From JBFMHP01 sp964557295 (GTDB taxonomy: Bacteria; Pseudomonadota; Gammaproteobacteria; RBG-16-57-12), in contig CAZKZP010000011.1 in the NCBI GenBank assembly GCA_964557295.1, positions 1-64,000 of the forward strand: 64,000 bases of DNA, given 5' to 3'. This document shows, piece by piece, positions 16,634-26,038 of the stretch. Under the pieces are notes generated by a model. That model was not told the DNA's origin, did no database searches, and saw only the letters and a program-made list of their open reading frames with translations. Position numbers and translations under genes: made by a program. Each line of letters opens with the position of its first letter. The first letter of the stretch is position 1.

Positions 16634-17941
16634 TCAGGCGGGACCGGCCGCGACCTGGTTTTTACCGCCGTTCTTGGCGCGATAACAGGCGGCGTCGGCC
16701 GCGCTCATGACCTCGGCCACCGAGCCGGCCGTCTGGTCCATCACCGCCAAGCCGAGGCTGGCGGTGATCCGCAGCGCCTGCCCCTTCCATTGGATCGACG
16801 ACTGCTCGATGGTGTTGCGGAGGATCTCGGCGATACCGGCCGCCTGGCCCACGGGGCATCCTTCCATGATCACGGCAAACTCATCGCCGCCGAGGCGCGC
16901 GATCACGTCACTTTCGCGCAGCTGCTCGGGCAGGAGCCGGCCCAGATGTTTGAGCAGCGCATCGCCTGCATCGTGCCCGAAGGTGTCGTTGATGGCCTTG
17001 AACCCGTCGAGGTCGATCAGGCACACCGCATGGTGTTTCTCGTTCTTCGTCGCGTCATACCAGAAGCGCTCCAGTTGCAGATCGAGTCCGCGCCGGTTAT
17101 AGAAACCGGTCAATGGATCATGGGTGGCATCCCAGGAGAGCTGCTCCAGGCGCCGCTTGTGACGCGAGGCGCGCATCAGCAGCAGGCCGATGAGCAGGGC
17201 GCTGAGCAACAGGATGCCGGCGATCCAGCTCAGCGCCTGGTTCATCTGCTCGGTGGCCAGGACCTCGACCTGGTCCAGCGGGATGGTGATGTCCAGGGCG
17301 CCCATCAGCTGATGCAACTGCCATTGCTTGCCGGGCGGGATGCCGCCCTCTTGGCGCAGGGCGGCGGTATCCGGCCGTTGCTCGTAGGCATTGTGGCAGT
17401 CGACGCAGGATTGGTCGGAGGCCGGATCGGCCCAGAGGTAGCGCAGCGCCCGTTTGCCTTCGGGGTTTTTCTCGATGCGCCAGACCGGCTGCCAATCAAT
17501 GGGCTGGGCCGGGCTGGCCTGGTCCTGGCGTTCGAGCTGGGGCCAGGCCCAGCGCAGAAAGTCGGTATCGATCCCCTGGCTCGGATCGATATTCCATTTG
17601 CTCACCGGGCGGTATTCGAACAGGTCGGCGGTGTCGCGGCTGCTGGCCAGCCCCGTGAATTTGAGAAACTGCGCCGGCACCGGCACGAAGCCGGGGAGAT
17701 TCTGGTATTGCGGGTGGCTGCCCTTGCCTTCCTTGGCCAGTTTGTTGACCACCTCCCGGGCATAGACCGAGCGCATCGAGGCGGCCTGCTTGGCGATGAT
17801 CTCCGCGACCACCTGCGCTTGATGCTCCACGACGGATTGCATCGCATGGCGGATCAGCCAATACGTCACCCCCGCCAATAGCGCGAGAATGCCTAGGGTG
17901 ACTAGCATGAGGCGTGTTTTGGATGTGGGGGTTGAGGTCAT
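16634..17941 (-). CDS. Diguanylate cyclase with periplasmic heme c sensor (DUF3365/Tll0287-like)
   Basis: A 435-residue membrane protein. A transmembrane helix (about 12-31) is followed by a periplasmic domain (about 35-235) of the DUF3365/Tll0287-like type, which contains a heme c motif CVDCH (C179, C182, H183). A second helix lies at about 237-256, then a cytoplasmic GGDEF domain (GGDEF at 351-355). The RESD inhibitory-site motif sits at 342-345. It should make c-di-GMP in response to heme redox state or a gas ligand; that is inferred from architecture. It stands alone between convergent lnt and the Sel1 gene. Confidence 0.88.
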   Translation of the reverse strand: MTSTPTSKTRLMLVTLGILALLAGVTYWLIRHAMQSVVEHQAQVVAEIIAKQAASMRSVYAREVVNKLAKEGKGSHPQYQNLPGFVPVPAQFLKFTGLASSRDTADLFEYRPVSKWNIDPSQGIDTDFLRWAWPQLERQDQASPAQPIDWQPVWRIEKNPEGKRALRYLWADPASDQSCVDCHNAYEQRPDTAALRQEGGIPPGKQWQLHQLMGALDITIPLDQVEVLATEQMNQALSWIAGILLLSALLIGLLLMRASRHKRRLEQLSWDATHDPLTGFYNRRGLDLQLERFWYDATKNEKHHAVCLIDLDGFKAINDTFGHDAGDALLKHLGRLLPEQLRESDVIARLGGDEFAVIMEGCPVGQAAGIAEILRNTIEQSSIQWKGQALRITASLGLAVMDQTAGSVAEVMSAADAACYRAKNGGKNQVAAGPA

Positions 17942-18219
17942 GTCTTGGGCGTAAACCGAGTGGGCAGGGTGCGCGATCTGGTTAAGAGACCATTAAGCCT
18001 GGGGAGGATAAAGTATGCGGCGTTGCCAAGGATAGGAATTTGTTCACTGAATCCGGAAGCAAGAAAGCAAGGGAGGCGTTTCGCCCCCCTTACTCCCCAA
18101 GAAGCCCCCTTCGATGTTCCCCCCAGAAAACCGAATGGAGCCTGAGAACCCTACTGTCATCCCTATGGCATGTCAAGAAATAAATAGGGTTACTAAGACG
18201 ATCGGTAGTAAAGCCTCAT
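17942..18219. other. Intergenic region without recognised gene
   Basis: About 280 bases between two minus-strand genes. An imperfect hairpin AAGGGAGGCG/CGCCCCCCTT (18068-18090) is present, without a T-run in either direction. The promoter of the diguanylate cyclase gene is expected just above 17941, but no clear hexamers were found. Nothing else was seen. Confidence 0.4.
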
Positions 18220-18843
18220 TCAGCGGGCGGCTAGGCGGCCATCCGCCGCGTTGCGATAGTATATCTTGCCCAGGGAGCGCTCGAGCCAGAAACGGGCGCG
18301 TTCCTTGTCCGGCGGCATGCCGTTGATGCCACGGCTGAAGATCTGGGCCAAGGACCGCTGCGCCTCGCGCCAACCTTGTCCGGCGGCCTTTTCCAGCCAG
18401 AGCGTCCCGGCGACTTCATCCTTGTGCACGCCGATCCCCTTGAAGTGCATCAGGCCGAGGAGATATTGCGCCTGCGCCTGGTTCTGATTCGCCGCCATGC
18501 TCAGCCACAAGGCCGCCTTGCGCGGGTTGATTTCGATTTCCCCGCCTTCGAGGAGCAGGATACCGTATTGCACTTGCGCCTCGGCGTGCCCTTGCTGCGC
18601 GGCGGCGGCGAAATAATCCGCCGCGCGGCGGGTGTCTTGTTCGATCCCCCGGCCTGTTTGATACAGGGTGCCCAGCCTGAACTGGGCCTCGGCATCGCCG
18701 GACTCGGCGAGTGGCGCGAGCAGTGGCACGGCGCCAGCGTAATCCCGTCGATCCAAGGCGGCGCGGGCGGCGTCCAGATCGCCGGCCAGGCTGACGGATG
18801 CCGGCAGCGAGAGAGCTATCACCAGGAAGGCGAGCCACGGCAT
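18220..18843 (-). CDS. Sel1-repeat (TPR-like) exported protein
   Basis: A 207-residue protein with an N-terminal signal peptide (MPWLAFLVIALSLPASVSLAG) and about four to five Sel1-like repeats. These show the pattern A..LG.LY..G.G...D...A..Y...AA..G and are recognisable from GDAEAQFRLGTLYQTGRGI to EAQRSLAQIF. Such repeats form helical solenoids that bind other proteins in the periplasm. The ATG at 18843 is chosen because it yields the signal peptide. It follows the YbeL gene by 11 bases and is probably co-transcribed. Partner unknown. Confidence 0.8.
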   Translation of the reverse strand: MPWLAFLVIALSLPASVSLAGDLDAARAALDRRDYAGAVPLLAPLAESGDAEAQFRLGTLYQTGRGIEQDTRRAADYFAAAAQQGHAEAQVQYGILLLEGGEIEINPRKAALWLSMAANQNQAQAQYLLGLMHFKGIGVHKDEVAGTLWLEKAAGQGWREAQRSLAQIFSRGINGMPPDKERARFWLERSLGKIYYRNAADGRLAAR

Positions 18844-18854
18844 GCGCGCGCGGC

Positions 18855-19358
18855 TCAATCGATGATGCGTCGGAAGGTGGTGGCGTTGCAGCGCGGGCAG
18901 GGCGGGATGTGTCCGGTCTTGTGGAAGTGCAGCAATTCGCCGCACTCGACACATTCCAGTGTGCCGATCCCGGTGACCTCGCCGGTCTTCCAATCCGCCG
19001 CCGCGGCATCGAGCGCCAGCAGGTCGAGTTCGAGGCGGGTCTTGTCGACCACCTGGCTGAACAGATCGAGCAGCCGGTCTTCGATCAGCACCAGATCCAG
19101 TTGCAGCCAGTCCCTCAGTTCATTGCCGTGCTCCCCGAGATAGCTGGCCGCGTCGTGGACGTCGCGCCGCAGGTAATTGGCGATGTCCTCGGCCTCCTCG
19201 CGCGTGAGCTCGCCGAGTTCCACGGCCTTTTCCCGCGCATAGTCGATCGCGCGCAGCAGATAGGGGCGCCTCTCGCCCTCGGTGAGTGGGGCGACGGACT
19301 TGGCGCGCTCCAGCATCCGTTCATAGGCCTTGACCCGCTTTTCGTGATTTTCACTCAT
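18855..19358 (-). CDS. ybeL: Zinc ribbon-containing protein, YbeL family (DUF1451)
   Basis: A 167-residue cytoplasmic protein. The N-terminal part is helical and charged (MSENHEKRVKAYERMLERAK). The C-terminal part has a zinc ribbon with CVEC and CPRC pairs (LECVECGELLHFHKTGHIPP, then CPRC). This matches the YbeL/DUF1451 family, whose function is unknown. In many relatives it neighbours leuS as here, divergently transcribed. The ATG at 19358 gives the usual start. Confidence 0.85.
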   Translation of the reverse strand: MSENHEKRVKAYERMLERAKSVAPLTEGERRPYLLRAIDYAREKAVELGELTREEAEDIANYLRRDVHDAASYLGEHGNELRDWLQLDLVLIEDRLLDLFSQVVDKTRLELDLLALDAAAADWKTGEVTGIGTLECVECGELLHFHKTGHIPPCPRCNATTFRRIID

Positions 19359-19436
19359 GACGATGTCCTCGCAGTGAACTCTTGATTTGAGTATAGAACC
19401 GCGGCGCGAGGCGCGGCCAGTAATTTCCAGATTACG

Positions 19437-19466
19437 TTGTGAGGGCTCGGTCTGCTGCGGTAAAAT
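19437..19466 (+). promoter_or_regulatory. Putative sigma70 promoter for leuS
   Basis: TTGTGA (19437-19442), an 18-base spacer, and TAAAAT (19461-19466) lie about 40 bases before the leuS start region, in the gap between divergent ybeL and leuS. Confidence 0.5.
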
Positions 19467-19505
19467 CCCCCCCTTTCGGTCAATGCATTGATGGCGCAGA
19501 GGAAT

Positions 19506-21990
19506 ATGGCGAGTTTCGATCAGTACGATCCGCAACGGGTGGAGTCGCAGGCGCAGCAGGCCTGGGACGAGGGCAAGGTGTTCGAGGTCCGGGAGGTGCC
19601 GGGCAAGGAAAAGTATTACTGCCTCGCGATGTTCCCCTATCCGAGCGGCCGCCTGCACATGGGCCATGTGCGCAATTACACCATCGGCGATGTGATCGCG
19701 CGCTATCAGCGCATGCTGGGCAAGAACGTGTTGCAACCGATGGGGTGGGACGCCTTCGGGCTGCCGGCCGAGAACGCCGCCATCAAGCACAACGTGCCGC
19801 CGGCCAAGTGGACCTACGAGAACATCGCTTACATGCGCGGCCAGTTGAAGCGGCTGGGCTTCGGTTACGACTGGAGCCGCGAGATCGCCACCTGCCGCCC
19901 CGAGTATTACCGCTGGGAGCAATGGCTGTTCATCCAGTTGTTCGAGAAGGGCCTGGTCTACAAGAAGACCGCGCCGGTGAACTGGTGCCCGAACGACATG
20001 ACCGTGCTGGCCAACGAGCAGGTGATCGATGGCTGCTGCTGGCGCTGCGACACCGTGGTCGAACGCAAGGAGATCCCGCAGTGGTTCATGAAGATCACCG
20101 CCTACGCCGACGAGCTGCTCGATGATCTGGACCGGCTCGAAGGCTGGCCGGAGCAGGTGCGCACCATGCAGCGCAACTGGATCGGGCGCTCCGAGGGCGT
20201 GGAGATCCACTTCGGCGTGGCCGGCCACAGTGCGCCGCTGAAGGTGTTCACCACCCGGCCCGACACGCTGATGGGCGTGACCTATGTCGCCGTGGCGGCG
20301 GAACATCCGCTGGCCATCGAGGCCGCGACCGATCATCCGGAGCTCGCCGCCTTCATCGAGGAGTGCAAGAAGACCGGCACCGCCGAGGCGGCGCTGGAGA
20401 CGATGGAAAAGCGCGGCGTGGACACCGGCATCCAGGTCATCCATCCGATCACCGGCGAACCGCTGCCGGTGTGGGTCGCCAACTTTGTGCTGATGGGCTA
20501 CGGCGAGGGCGCGGTGATGAGCGTGCCCGCGCACGACCAGCGCGACTGGGAATTCGCCAAGAAATACGGCCTGCCGATCCAGCAGGTCATCGCGCCGAAC
20601 GATGCCAGCGAGGTCGACCTCGAGGCCGCGGCCTTCACCGACAAGGGCGTGCTGGTCGACTCCGGCCCCTTCACCGGCTTGACCTCGGCGCAGGCCTGCG
20701 AACGCATCGCCACACACCTGAACAAAGCGGGCAAGGGCGAGGTGCGCGTGAACTACCGCCTGCGCGACTGGGGCGTCTCGCGCCAGCGCTACTGGGGCGC
20801 GCCGATCCCGATGATCAACTGCCCGAGCTGCGGCGCGGTGCCGGTGGCGGAGAGCCAACTGCCGGTGGTGTTGCCCGAGGACGTAAAGTTCGACGGCATC
20901 CAGTCGCCGATCAAGGCCGACCCCGCCTGGCGCAAGACTACGTGCCCGAAGTGCGGCGGCGCGGCCGAGCGCGAGACCGACACCTTCGACACCTTCATGG
21001 AATCGTCCTGGTATTANNNNNNNNNNGCGCTACACCTGCAAGGACAACGCCGCCGCGATGCTGGATGAGCGCGCCAACTACTGGCTGCCGGTCGATCAAT
21101 ACATCGGCGGCATCGAGCACGCCATCCTGCACCTGCTGTATGCGCGCTTCTATCACAAGTTGATGCGCGATGTGGGCTTGGTCAGCGGTGATGAACCCTT
21201 CGCCAATCTGCTCACCCAGGGCATGGTGCTGAAGGACGGCAGCAAGATGTCCAAGTCCAAGGGCAACACCGTCGACCCGCAGGAGCTGATCGAGAAATAC
21301 GGCGCCGACACCGTGCGCCTGTTCACCATGTTCGCCGCCCCGCCCGAGCAGTCGCTGGAGTGGCTGGACGCCGGGGTGGAGGGGGCGCATCGCTTTTTGC
21401 GCCGGGTGTGGAATCTCGCTGCAGAGGCGGGCAATGCCGAGATCCTGCGCGCGTGGATGCGCGGCGAAACCCGGCCGGAGTGGAGCGCGCTCAGTTCCGA
21501 GGAGCGCAAACAGCGCTCGGAGCTGCACCAGTGCCTGATGCAGGCCAACCGCGACGTGGCCAAATACCAGTTCAACACCGTGGTCGCCTCGGCGATGAAG
21601 ATGGTCAACGTGCTGACCGCGCTGCCGCTGGAGAGCCCCGGCGCGCGCGCGGTGTTCGCCGAGGCGATGAGCGCGCTGCTGCGCCTGCTCGCGCCCATCG
21701 TCCCGCACATCACCCATGCCTTGTGGCAGGGGCTGGGCAACCGCGATGCGATCCTCGACGCCCCCTGGCCGCAGGCCGATACGGCGGCGTTGGTCACCGA
21801 CACCTTGGAGATCGTGGTGCAGGTCAACGGCAAGCTGCGCGGCAAGATCGAGGTGGCCGCCCAGGCGACCCGCGAGCAGATCGAGGCGGCGGCCCAGGCG
21901 GATGAGCATGTGCTGCGCTTCATCGAAGGCAAGGCGATCAAGAAGGTGGTCGTGGTGCCCGGCAAGCTGGTGAACATCGTTGTTGGCTAG
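19506..21990 (+). CDS. leuS: Leucyl-tRNA synthetase (interrupted by an assembly gap)
   Basis: A class I synthetase that charges tRNA-Leu. The HIGH-type motif HMGH starts at residue 51, the editing domain occupies roughly 220-420, and KMSKS is at bases 21244-21258. Ten N at 21017-21026 break the reading frame. The sequence resumes as YTCKDNAAAMLDE; comparison with the family (SSWYYARYTC) suggests only about three bases are really missing, so the gene is probably intact. The ATG at 19506 has an AGAGGA site just upstream; an ATG at 19491 is possible. The first gene of leuS-lptE-holA. Confidence 0.95.
21017..21026. other. Assembly gap (10 N) in leuS
   Basis: A ten-N placeholder. The flanks join as ESSWY-Y and R-YTC of the conserved SSWYYARYTC segment, so the true gap is about three bases. 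Confidence 0.95.
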
Positions 21991-21997
21991 GCTCGGC

Positions 21998-22501
21998 ATG
22001 CGCGCATTGGTGCTGCTGGCGCTGCTGGCGGCACTCAGCGCCTGCGGCTTTCACCTGCGCAGCGCCCTGCCGTGGCCGGCGGAGTGGAAGACGGCGCACA
22101 TCACCGAGGATCACGCGCGCGAACTCGCGCCGGTGCTGCACCAAGTGCTGGCGGAAAAAGGTGTTACACTCGTAGAAGAGACTCTGGCCGATGTGGTGAT
22201 CGAGCTGATGAACGAGAAGTCCACGCGGACCTCGCTGGCCATCGATGCCGTGGGCAAGATCAGCGAATACGCGCTCAATTACGAGGTGCGCTGCCAGGCG
22301 CGCGACCGCGCGGGCAATATCGTGCTGCCGCTACAGCGCTTCAGCGCCAACCGCAGCTATGCCTTCGCCCCCGCCGACGCCCTGGGGCATGAGATCCAGG
22401 AGGAGCAGATGTATCAGGCGATGCGCCGCCAGGTGGTCGGCGAGCTGCTCGAGCAGCTCACCGCCCTGGCGATTGCGCGCCAGGGTGGGGCGCCGCGGTG
22501 A
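21998..22501 (+). CDS. lptE: LPS-assembly lipoprotein LptE
   Basis: A 167-residue outer-membrane lipoprotein that plugs LptD and helps insert lipopolysaccharide. The start at 21998 gives a short signal peptide with the lipobox LSAC, followed by GFHLRSALPWP, the LptE hallmark (GFHLRG in E. coli). It begins eight bases after leuS and overlaps holA by GTGA. The order leuS-lptE-holA is conserved in gammaproteobacteria. Confidence 0.92.
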   Translation: MRALVLLALLAALSACGFHLRSALPWPAEWKTAHITEDHARELAPVLHQVLAEKGVTLVEETLADVVIELMNEKSTRTSLAIDAVGKISEYALNYEVRCQARDRAGNIVLPLQRFSANRSYAFAPADALGHEIQEEQMYQAMRRQVVGELLEQLTALAIARQGGAPR

Positions 22502-23526
22502 AGGTCTATGCCAATCAACTGGCTGCCCAGCTCAACAAGGGGCTGGCGCCGGTGTATCTGATCAGCGGGGACGAACCGCTGCAACTGGCCGAGTGTTGCG
22601 ATGCCATCCGCGCCGCCGCCCGCGCCCAGGGGTTCAGCGGTCGCGAGGTCATGCACGTGGAGCGCGGCTTCGACTGGTCGGAGCTCTCCACCCAGGCGAG
22701 CACGCTCTCCCTGTTCGCCGAGCGCCGGATACTTGAGCTGCGCTTTGCCAGCGCCAAGCCCGGCGTGGACGGCGCCAAGGCACTCACCGATTATTGCGCG
22801 CGTCCCGCGCCGGATGATCTCCTGCTGATCACCATGCCCAAGCTCGAAAGCGAGGCTACGCGCAGCAAGTGGTACGCGGCGCTGGACCAGGCCGGGGTGG
22901 TGGTGCAGGTCTGGCCGGTGGAGATCGCGCAGCTGCCGGGATGGATCGAACAACGCATGAAGCGGGCCGGCTTGCAGCCCGGCCCGGAGGTGGTCACCAT
23001 GCTCGCGGCGCGGGTGGAGGGCAATCTGCTCGCCGCCGCGCAGGAGATCGAGAAGCTGCGCCTGCTCCACGGCGCGGGCCGCATCGAGGCCGATCAGCTG
23101 CTGGCGGCGGTCTCCGACAGCGCCCGCTACGATGTCTTCGGACTGGTGGATGCCGCCTTGCAGGGCGAGGCCGCGCGCGTGGCGCGCATCCTCGACGGCT
23201 TGCGCGGGGAGGGCGAGGACCCGATCCTGGTGCTGTGGGCCTTGTCGCGCGAGATCCGCGCCCTGGTCGGCATGGCCCATGCGGTGCACACCGGCGCCAC
23301 GGTGGAGACGGCCATGGCCGCGGCCCGGGTGTGGGACAAACGCAAGCCGCTGGTGCGCCAGGCCTTGGCGCGGCACGGGTATGCCCGCTGGATGATGCTG
23401 CACCGGCGCGCGGCCCTGATCGACCAGATGATCAAGGGGCAGGCGGCCGGCAATGCCTGGGATGAGTTGCTGCAATTGGCCGAATTGATGGCGGGTGTGC
23501 GGTTGCTGCGGCCGCTGGCGGGATAA
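22498..23526 (+). CDS. holA: DNA polymerase III subunit delta
   Basis: HolA is the clamp-loader wrench that opens the beta sliding clamp. The 342-residue protein has the typical beginning MKVYANQLAAQLNKGLAPVYLISGDEPL and a C-terminal helical domain with LWALSREIRAL. The GTG start at 22498 overlaps the lptE stop by four bases, implying translational coupling. Confidence 0.94.
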   Translation: MKVYANQLAAQLNKGLAPVYLISGDEPLQLAECCDAIRAAARAQGFSGREVMHVERGFDWSELSTQASTLSLFAERRILELRFASAKPGVDGAKALTDYCARPAPDDLLLITMPKLESEATRSKWYAALDQAGVVVQVWPVEIAQLPGWIEQRMKRAGLQPGPEVVTMLAARVEGNLLAAAQEIEKLRLLHGAGRIEADQLLAAVSDSARYDVFGLVDAALQGEAARVARILDGLRGEGEDPILVLWALSREIRALVGMAHAVHTGATVETAMAAARVWDKRKPLVRQALARHGYARWMMLHRRAALIDQMIKGQAAGNAWDELLQLAELMAGVRLLRPLAG

Positions 23527-23533
23527 AATGTGT

Positions 23534-23592
23534 CTGGGTTGCGCGCTTGGCGCGAACCCCGGGTTTCACTGCGTTCAACCCAGGCTACGGGC
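23534..23592. repeat. Palindromic intergenic element, GGGTT...AACCC type
   Basis: CTGGGTT (23534-23540) is inverted as AACCCAG (23577-23583). Inside are two smaller palindromes, CGCGC...GCGCG and GGGTT...AACCC. The sequence resembles the short GGGTTTC(A/G)CTGCG(T/C)TCAACCC dispersed palindromes of gammaproteobacteria. Directly followed by a second, different element. Confidence 0.6.
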
Positions 23593-23596
23593 CTGC

Positions 23597-23665
23597 TGTA
23601 GGAGCAAGCTTTAGCTTGCGATCAGCTACCGCTGCGATGATCGCCATCTAAAGATGGCTCCTACA
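23597..23665. repeat. REP-like pair (BIME) TGTAGGAGC...GCTCCTACA
   Basis: A 69-base element with inverted ends TGTAGGAGC (23597-23605) and GCTCCTACA (23657-23665). Each half carries its own hairpin: GCAAGC TTTA GCTTGC and GCCATC TAAA GATGGC. The layout of two REP units head to head is like the TGTAGGAGC repeats of Pseudomonas and relatives. It lies between holA and proA, about 60 bases before the proA start. Confidence 0.75.
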
Positions 23666-23722
23666 TCAGATGTAATTGATCGCCTGGTTAATAGTTCCTT
23701 ATTACTTTTCAGGGGCGAAACG

Positions 23723-24979
23723 ATGGACATCAAACAATACATGACCACGATCGGCCAGCAGGCGCGGGCGGCCTCGCGCGCGTTGAGCCGCGCCGAGACC
23801 GCGGCCAAGAACCTGGCGCTGCTGGCGATGGCCGAGCTCATCGAACAGCGCAGCGCGGCGCTGATCGCGGCCAACGCCAAGGACATGGCCGCCGGGCGCG
23901 ACAATGGCCTGGATGCGGCGCTGCTCGACCGACTGGAGTTGAACGCCGCCCGCGTCGCGGCGATGGCCGAGGGCCTGCGCCAGGTCGCTGCGCTGCCCGA
24001 CCCGATCGGCGAGATCTCCGATCTCAAATACCGCCCCTCCGGCATCCAGGTCGGCAAGATGCGCGTGCCGCTCGGCGTGGTCGGCATCATCTATGAATCA
24101 CGCCCGAACGTGACCGCGGATGCGGCAGCCTTGTGCCTGAAGTCCGGCAACGCCGCGATCCTGCGCGGCGGCTCCGAGGCGATCCACTCCAATCAGGCGA
24201 TCGCCGCGTGTATCCGCGCGGGCCTGGCGCGCGCGGGCCTGCCGGAGACGGCGGTGCAGGTGCTGGAGACCACCGACCGCGCGGCGGTCGGCGAGCTGAT
24301 CGCGATGCCCAAGTACGTGGATGTGATCATCCCGCGCGGCGGCAAGGGGCTGATCGAGCGCATCAGCCAGGGCGCGCGCGTGCCGGTGATCAAGCACCTC
24401 GACGGTAATTGCCACGTCTACCTCGACGGCGAGGCCGATGTCGACAAGGCCTTGAGCATCGCCTTCAACGCCAAGACGCATCGTTACGGCGTGTGCAACG
24501 CGATGGAGACGCTGCTGGTGGCCGAGGCGCTGGCCGAGCGCGTGCTGCCGGAGCTCGGGCGCATGTATCAGGAGAAGGGCGTGGAGCTGCGCGGCTGCGC
24601 CACCACCCGCCGCATCCTGCCCGGCATCCATGCGGCGACCGCGGCGGATTGGGACACCGAATATCTGGCGGCGGTGCTGGCGATCAAGGTGGTCAAGGAC
24701 ATCGACGAGGCGATCGAGCACATCAACACCCACAGCTCGGGGCACACCGAGGCCATCGTGACCGAAAACTACACCCTGGCGCGGCGCTTCCTGCGCGAGG
24801 TCGATTCGAGTTCGGTGATGGTCAACGCCTCGACCCGGTTCGCCGACGGCTTCGAATACGGTCTCGGCGCCGAGATCGGCATCTCCACCGACAAGTTCCA
24901 CGCCCGCGGCCCGGTCGGCCTGGAAGGGCTGACCTCGCAGAAGTACATCGTGCTCGGCGACGGGCAGATCAGGACCTAA
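23723..24979 (+). CDS. proA: Gamma-glutamyl phosphate reductase
   Basis: ProA reduces gamma-glutamyl phosphate to glutamate semialdehyde with NADPH, the second step of proline synthesis. The 418-residue protein has the catalytic cysteine in YGVCNAMETLLV and the family's IPRGGKGLI motif. The ATG at 23723 has AGGGG ten bases upstream (23711-23715) and gives a normal N-terminus; the open frame upstream from 23654 runs through the REP element. Followed after five bases by nadD. Confidence 0.95.
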   Translation: MDIKQYMTTIGQQARAASRALSRAETAAKNLALLAMAELIEQRSAALIAANAKDMAAGRDNGLDAALLDRLELNAARVAAMAEGLRQVAALPDPIGEISDLKYRPSGIQVGKMRVPLGVVGIIYESRPNVTADAAALCLKSGNAAILRGGSEAIHSNQAIAACIRAGLARAGLPETAVQVLETTDRAAVGELIAMPKYVDVIIPRGGKGLIERISQGARVPVIKHLDGNCHVYLDGEADVDKALSIAFNAKTHRYGVCNAMETLLVAEALAERVLPELGRMYQEKGVELRGCATTRRILPGIHAATAADWDTEYLAAVLAIKVVKDIDEAIEHINTHSSGHTEAIVTENYTLARRFLREVDSSSVMVNASTRFADGFEYGLGAEIGISTDKFHARGPVGLEGLTSQKYIVLGDGQIRT

Positions 24980-24984
24980 CCGCC

Positions 24985-25644
24985 ATGAGCCAGGCGCGCG
25001 GCATCGGGATCTTCGGCGGGATGTTCGATCCCGTGCATCACGGCCACCTGCGCCTGGCCCTCGATGTGCAGCAGGCCCTGGATCTGGCCGAGGTGCGGCT
25101 GCTGCCCTGCGGCCAGCCGCCGCATCGCGCGCCGCCGCGCGCCAGCGCGCAACAGCGCGTGGCGATGCTGCGGGCCGCGATCGCCGACGAGCCGACACTG
25201 AACATCGATGAGCGCGAGGTCTGGCGCGACGGCCCCTCGTACATGGTGGACACGGCGCAGAGCCTGCGCAAGGAGCTCGATGGCCTCCCGGTGTGCCTGG
25301 TCATCGGCATGGACGCCTTTCTCGCGCTGCACACCTGGCATCAGTGGGAGCGGCTCCCCGCGCTGCTGAATCTGGTGGTGGTGCAGCGCCCCGGCTGGCA
25401 GGGCGCGGAGGCGCCGCCGCCGATCGCCGAGCTGCTGGCGCAGCGCGAGGTGGCGGATGCCGCCGAGCTGCTGGCAAGGCCCGCCGGCGGCATCCTGCTG
25501 TTGCAGGCCAGCCGGTTGGAGATCTCCTCCACCCAGATCCGTACACTGGTGGCCGCGGACAAGAGTCCGCGTTACCTGCTGCCGGATGCGGTGTTGGCGA
25601 TCATCCAAAAGCAGAACCTGTATCGAAACGAGACGGCGCGGTGA
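24985..25644 (+). CDS. nadD: Nicotinate-nucleotide adenylyltransferase
   Basis: NadD joins nicotinate mononucleotide and ATP to make deamido-NAD in the cytoplasm. The 219-residue protein begins with IGIFGGMFDPVHHGHLRLA, containing the HxGH nucleotidyltransferase motif, and ends with the substrate-binding SSTQIR signature (EISSTQIRTLV). The order proA-nadD-rsfS-rlmH is typical of gammaproteobacteria. Confidence 0.95.
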   Translation: MSQARGIGIFGGMFDPVHHGHLRLALDVQQALDLAEVRLLPCGQPPHRAPPRASAQQRVAMLRAAIADEPTLNIDEREVWRDGPSYMVDTAQSLRKELDGLPVCLVIGMDAFLALHTWHQWERLPALLNLVVVQRPGWQGAEAPPPIAELLAQREVADAAELLARPAGGILLLQASRLEISSTQIRTLVAADKSPRYLLPDAVLAIIQKQNLYRNETAR

Positions 25645-25676
25645 CCGCCGTCGGCAACCTGAGGTAAGTGAGATAG

Positions 25677-26033
25677 ATGGATAGTGAAGCATTGAAGAAG
25701 CTGGTCATCGACGCCCTGGAAGACATGAAGGGTTCCGACATCAAGGTGCTGGATGTGCGCGAGAAGACCAGCGTGGCCGATTACATGATCGTGGCCTCGG
25801 GCACCTCCAGCCGCCAGGTGAAGTCGCTGGCCGACAACGTCGTCGAGAAGTCCAAGGCCGCCGGGGTGCGGCCGGTGGGCGTGGAAGGCGAACAGAGTTC
25901 CGAGTGGGTGCTGGTCGACCTGGGCGATGTGGTGGTGCATGTGATGCAGCCCCAGACCCGTGATTTCTACAACCTGGAAAAACTCTGGGCGCTCACACCC
26001 GAGCTGCGCCGCGAACACAGCACCAAACCCTAG
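25677..26033 (+). CDS. rsfS: Ribosomal silencing factor RsfS
   Basis: RsfS binds L14 of the large subunit and blocks subunit joining when nutrients are low. The 118-residue protein contains the family core DIKVLDVREKTSVADYMIVASGTS in two parts and the C-terminal DFYNLEKLW. It is preceded by a GAGGT site (25661-25665) somewhat far from the ATG. Confidence 0.95.
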   Translation: MDSEALKKLVIDALEDMKGSDIKVLDVREKTSVADYMIVASGTSSRQVKSLADNVVEKSKAAGVRPVGVEGEQSSEWVLVDLGDVVVHVMQPQTRDFYNLEKLWALTPELRREHSTKP

Positions 26034-26038
26034 GCCAG

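Noticed and set aside
18068..18090. Hairpin as terminator in the 17942-18219 gap
   Set aside because: One mismatch and no T-run on either strand.
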